In this document: positions 61,824-64,000 of the stretch, one piece after another | How positions within the stretch are numbered: the first letter of the stretch is position 1 | How the letters are laid out: each line of letters starts with the position of its first letter | Source of the DNA: Actinophytocola sp044466355 | Lineage (GTDB): Bacteria; Actinomycetota; Actinomycetes; Mycobacteriales; Pseudonocardiaceae | NCBI RefSeq assembly: GCF_044466355.1 | Contig: NZ_JBITMQ010000013.1 | Location: 124,001 to 188,000 of the forward strand | Direction of reading: 5' to 3' | DNA length: 64,000 nt | The notes under the pieces: generated by a model | Databases searched by the model: none | What the model saw: the letters and a program-made list of their open reading frames with translations, nothing else | What the model was told of the DNA's origin: nothing | Made by a program: the position numbers and the translations under genes

Positions 61824-62752
61824 GGGCGCTGGTCGCGGTCGGGCTGTCGGCACTGCTGGTGCTGGCGGCCCCGGCCACCGCGTCCGCGGACGTGATCTTC
61901 GACCCGGCCGACGCCGACGACCTGGCCGCCACCCTCGCGGAGGCGACCAGGGCCCAGGGCGTGTGTTACGGCTGGGACGTGCAGGTCAACGACCAGGTGT
62001 CGGGCGACAGCGAGAGCGTCGGCTCCGACCGCGGCGCGGGCATCGCGGTGGACGAGTCGTCGTGCTCGGAGTACGTGGTCCTCAACGTGTACATCACGTG
62101 GACCAGTGAGTCGTCGGAGTCGGAGGACTCGGCGTCCTACGACGTGGTCAGCTCACCCGGCGGCCCGAGCCGGTCCGACCTGGAGGAACTCGGCCTGAAC
62201 ATGGACGGCCTCACCGGTGACGACGTGGACGTCGCCATCGGCCTCGCGGTGGCCGCGCTGCCGCTGCTGGCCGCCGACACGGGCATGGCCGACGGGATCG
62301 AGGCTGCCCCGCAGAGCGGCGACGCCCCCGCGGACGCGTCACTGACCGACGACCCGAGTTCGGACTGGTGGCGCAACAACGGCGGCACCCTGCTGTGGGG
62401 GCTCGGGCTGCTGCTCGCGGGCGGGCTGTTCGCGTGGTGGGTGTTCCGGTCGCGGCCGCGCAGAGCGAAGTCGTACCGTGTTCCGGACACGGTGCCGGAC
62501 GACCTCGTCGTCCCGGCGACCTACGAACCGCCGACCGGGCCGATCGCGGTGCGGCCGGAACCGCCGACCGAGCCGGTGCCGGTCCAGGAACCGGAAGCCG
62601 CTCCGGCGAAGGAGAAGGATCCGGAAACGGCCGAGAAGCTCGACGAGCCACCGGAACTGGACCCGCCCGTCGAACCCGAGGCCCCAGAACCCCCGGCCGC
62701 GCCGAAACCGTCCGCGGACGTCGCGTCACCTGACCAGAAGGATAAGGAGTAA
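61820..62752 (+). CDS. Secreted-domain single-pass protein of the polyamine-type operon
   Basis: A 310-aa protein with an N-terminal signal (ALVAVGLSALLVLAAPATASA), an exported domain that contains two cysteines (QGVCYGWDV and ESSCSEYVV), a later TM helix (LLWGLGLLLAGGLFAWWVF, about 190-210) and a Pro/Glu-rich cytoplasmic tail. I do not recognise the exported domain; its early position and pairing of cysteines suggest a sensor or TPM-like fold. GTG overlaps the DUF4247 stop. It occupies the place of variable membrane partners in this operon type. Confidence 0.7.
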   Translation: MRALVAVGLSALLVLAAPATASADVIFDPADADDLAATLAEATRAQGVCYGWDVQVNDQVSGDSESVGSDRGAGIAVDESSCSEYVVLNVYITWTSESSESEDSASYDVVSSPGGPSRSDLEELGLNMDGLTGDDVDVAIGLAVAALPLLAADTGMADGIEAAPQSGDAPADASLTDDPSSDWWRNNGGTLLWGLGLLLAGGLFAWWVFRSRPRRAKSYRVPDTVPDDLVVPATYEPPTGPIAVRPEPPTEPVPVQEPEAAPAKEKDPETAEKLDEPPELDPPVEPEAPEPPAAPKPSADVASPDQKDKE

Positions 62753-62760
62753 ACCCCGAC

Positions 62761-63186
62761 ATGGTTTCCGACGTCTTTGGTGAAGTCGGCATCGCCGCCA
62801 CCTACGGCCTGGTCGGTCTGGTGCTGATGGCCCTCGGCTTCGTGCTGGTCGACCTGCTGACCCCCGGCAACCTGCGCGAGCAGGTCTGGGTGCAGCGCAA
62901 CCGCAACGCCGCCATCCTGCTCGCCAGCAACCTGCTCGGCGTGGGCATCATCGTGGCGACCGCGATCGCCGCCAGCCAGGGCGACTGGGGCGAGGGCCTG
63001 CTGTCCACCGCCGCGTACGGCATCCTCGGTCTCGTCCTGATGGGTGTGTCGTTCGTCGTGATCGACGCGTTCACGCCCGGCAAGCTCGGCGAGATGCTGA
63101 TGGCCGAGGAGGCGCACCCGGCGGTGTACGTCAGCGCCGCGTCGCACCTGTCGGTGTCCGCGATCGTGGCCGTCGCCATCTTCTAG
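62761..63186 (+). CDS. DUF350 membrane protein
   Basis: A 141-aa integral membrane protein with four hydrophobic helices in two related halves (AATYGLVGLVLMALGFVLVDLLTPG; STAAYGILGLVLMGVSFVVIDAFTPG), each ending in the family motif D-x-x-TPG. AAGGAG upstream of the ATG supports the start. DUF350 proteins are usually beside polyamine or glutathionylspermidine synthase-like genes, and here the polyamine synthase-like gene starts immediately at the stop codon. Confidence 0.85.
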   Translation: MVSDVFGEVGIAATYGLVGLVLMALGFVLVDLLTPGNLREQVWVQRNRNAAILLASNLLGVGIIVATAIAASQGDWGEGLLSTAAYGILGLVLMGVSFVVIDAFTPGKLGEMLMAEEAHPAVYVSAASHLSVSAIVAVAIF

Positions 63187-64000
63187 GTGGTCACGGCAAC
63201 CGAGACGAGGACCCGCGCCGCACGCGCGGGGCTGCTGTTCGCCACGTTCGTCTGCGCGGCGTGCGGGCTCGTCTACGAGCTGGCGCTGGTCGCGCAGGGC
63301 TCGTACCTGCTCGGCGACTCGATCACGCAGGCGTCGGTCGTGCTCGCGACCATGGTGTTCGCCATGGGCGTCGGGTCGCTCGCCGCGAAACCGTTGCAGC
63401 GCAGGCCGTTGCTGAGCTTCGCGATCGTCGAGGCGCTGCTCGCGTTGTTCGGTGGCCTGTCCGTGCTGGGGCTGCACGCCGCGTTCACGTGGCTGGACCT
63501 GTACTGGCCTGCCCTGATCGGCATCGCGCTGCTCGTCGGTGCGCTGATCGGCGCCGAGATCCCGCTGCTGATGACGCTGCTGCAGAAGATCCGCAAGCAG
63601 GACGCGGGTTCCGCGACCGCCGACCTGTTCGCGGCCGACTACATCGGGGCCCTGATCGGCGGTCTCGCGTTCCCGTTCCTGCTGCTGCCGCTGCTGGGCC
63701 AGACCCGCGGTGCGCTGCTCGTCGGCATGGTGAACGCGGTCGCGGGCGCCGCTGTCGCGTTCTTCCTGTTCACGGTGACCGCGCAGCGCAGGTTCGCGCT
63801 CGCCGTGGGCACGGCCGGGGTGCTCGCGGTGCTGGTGTTCGCGTTCGCCCAGAGCGACGCGTTCCTGCGCTACGCCCGCGACGAGCTGTACGAGGACCCG
63901 GTCGTGTACTCGGAAACCACGCAGTACCAGGAGATCGTGCTGACCGAGTCGACCCCGCTGGTCGGCGGTCCGACGGACACGCGGCTCTTCCTCAACGGCG
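63187..64000 (+). CDS. Membrane spermidine-synthase-like protein (3' partial)
   Basis: The frame runs to the last base of the window and continues beyond, so only 271 residues are visible. It has about seven hydrophobic helices (AGLLFATFVCAACGLVYELALVAQG; GALIGAEIPLLMTLLQKI; ADLFAADYIGALIGGLAFPFLLLPLLG) and then the start of the cytoplasmic aminopropyltransferase domain (YSETTQYQEIVLTES, DTRLFLNG). This is the membrane-bound SpeE type; the soluble catalytic part should follow beyond the window. GTG 63187 abuts the DUF350 stop. The reaction would be aminopropyl transfer to putrescine or a related acceptor. Confidence 0.87.
   Translation, partial: MVTATETRTRAARAGLLFATFVCAACGLVYELALVAQGSYLLGDSITQASVVLATMVFAMGVGSLAAKPLQRRPLLSFAIVEALLALFGGLSVLGLHAAFTWLDLYWPALIGIALLVGALIGAEIPLLMTLLQKIRKQDAGSATADLFAADYIGALIGGLAFPFLLLPLLGQTRGALLVGMVNAVAGAAVAFFLFTVTAQRRFALAVGTAGVLAVLVFAFAQSDAFLRYARDELYEDPVVYSETTQYQEIVLTESTPLVGGPTDTRLFLNG

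Overview
This 64 kb window is chromosomal DNA of a high-GC actinobacterium, most likely a member of the Pseudonocardiaceae (Lentzea, Saccharothrix or Actinosynnema type). That is an inference from base composition, frequent GTG starts, gene content and intergenic palindromes; no rRNA or other marker is present to fix the genus. Nearly all of it is ordinary, densely packed coding sequence. I recognise no tRNA, rRNA, CRISPR array, prophage or insertion sequence. A 10-base run of N (21558-21567) marks an assembly gap inside a repeat-rich intergenic region.

Layout. 1-8000: a truncated Gly/Pro-rich membrane protein, an acyltransferase-3/SGNH protein, manA with a LacI-type regulator and operator-like palindromes, and an ABC-2 efflux pair, followed by a palindrome-rich intergenic region. 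8000-14000: a MarR regulator, a thiamine-binding-like protein, a thioredoxin-TPR protein, two paralogous lipoprotein zinc peptidases and an MFS exporter. 14000-31300: alpha-glucan and trehalose metabolism, with glgB, a CBS protein, maltokinase and treS, an M43 protease, glgE and divergent glgP, and separately glgX. These form the GlgE route, in which trehalose goes to maltose, then maltose-1-phosphate, then glucan, plus glucan turnover. A sulfur unit (cysteine dioxygenase and rhodanese, preceded by a short Cys-containing leader peptide) sits just downstream of glgX. 31300-33700: an operon of type-VII-secretion-like substrates.

33700-55800: a long stretch that, from memory, matches the order and relative orientation of M. 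tuberculosis Rv3041c-Rv3024c: ABC ATPase, enoyl-CoA hydratase, two methyltransferase-like proteins, hexapeptide acyltransferase, then GT4/GH57/methyltransferase genes of the methylglucose lipopolysaccharide (MGLP) type, etfBA, two acyltransferases, iscS and mnmA. Local insertions include a nucleoside hydrolase, a large multi-module membrane protein, a duplicated pair of small membrane-anchored proteins, a DegV protein heading the MGLP operon, an Imm-5-like protein and an MFS transporter.

55800-64000: a subtilisin-like (S8) protease next to a TPR-CHAT caspase-like protein, then an overlapping operon of DUF4178, DUF2617, DUF4247, a TM protein, DUF350 and a membrane spermidine-synthase-like protein cut by the window end. 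The protease-CHAT pair and the polyamine-type operon are the best candidates for incompletely described systems. The Cys leader peptide and the large inverted-repeat element at 7606-7743 are the most interesting small signals.
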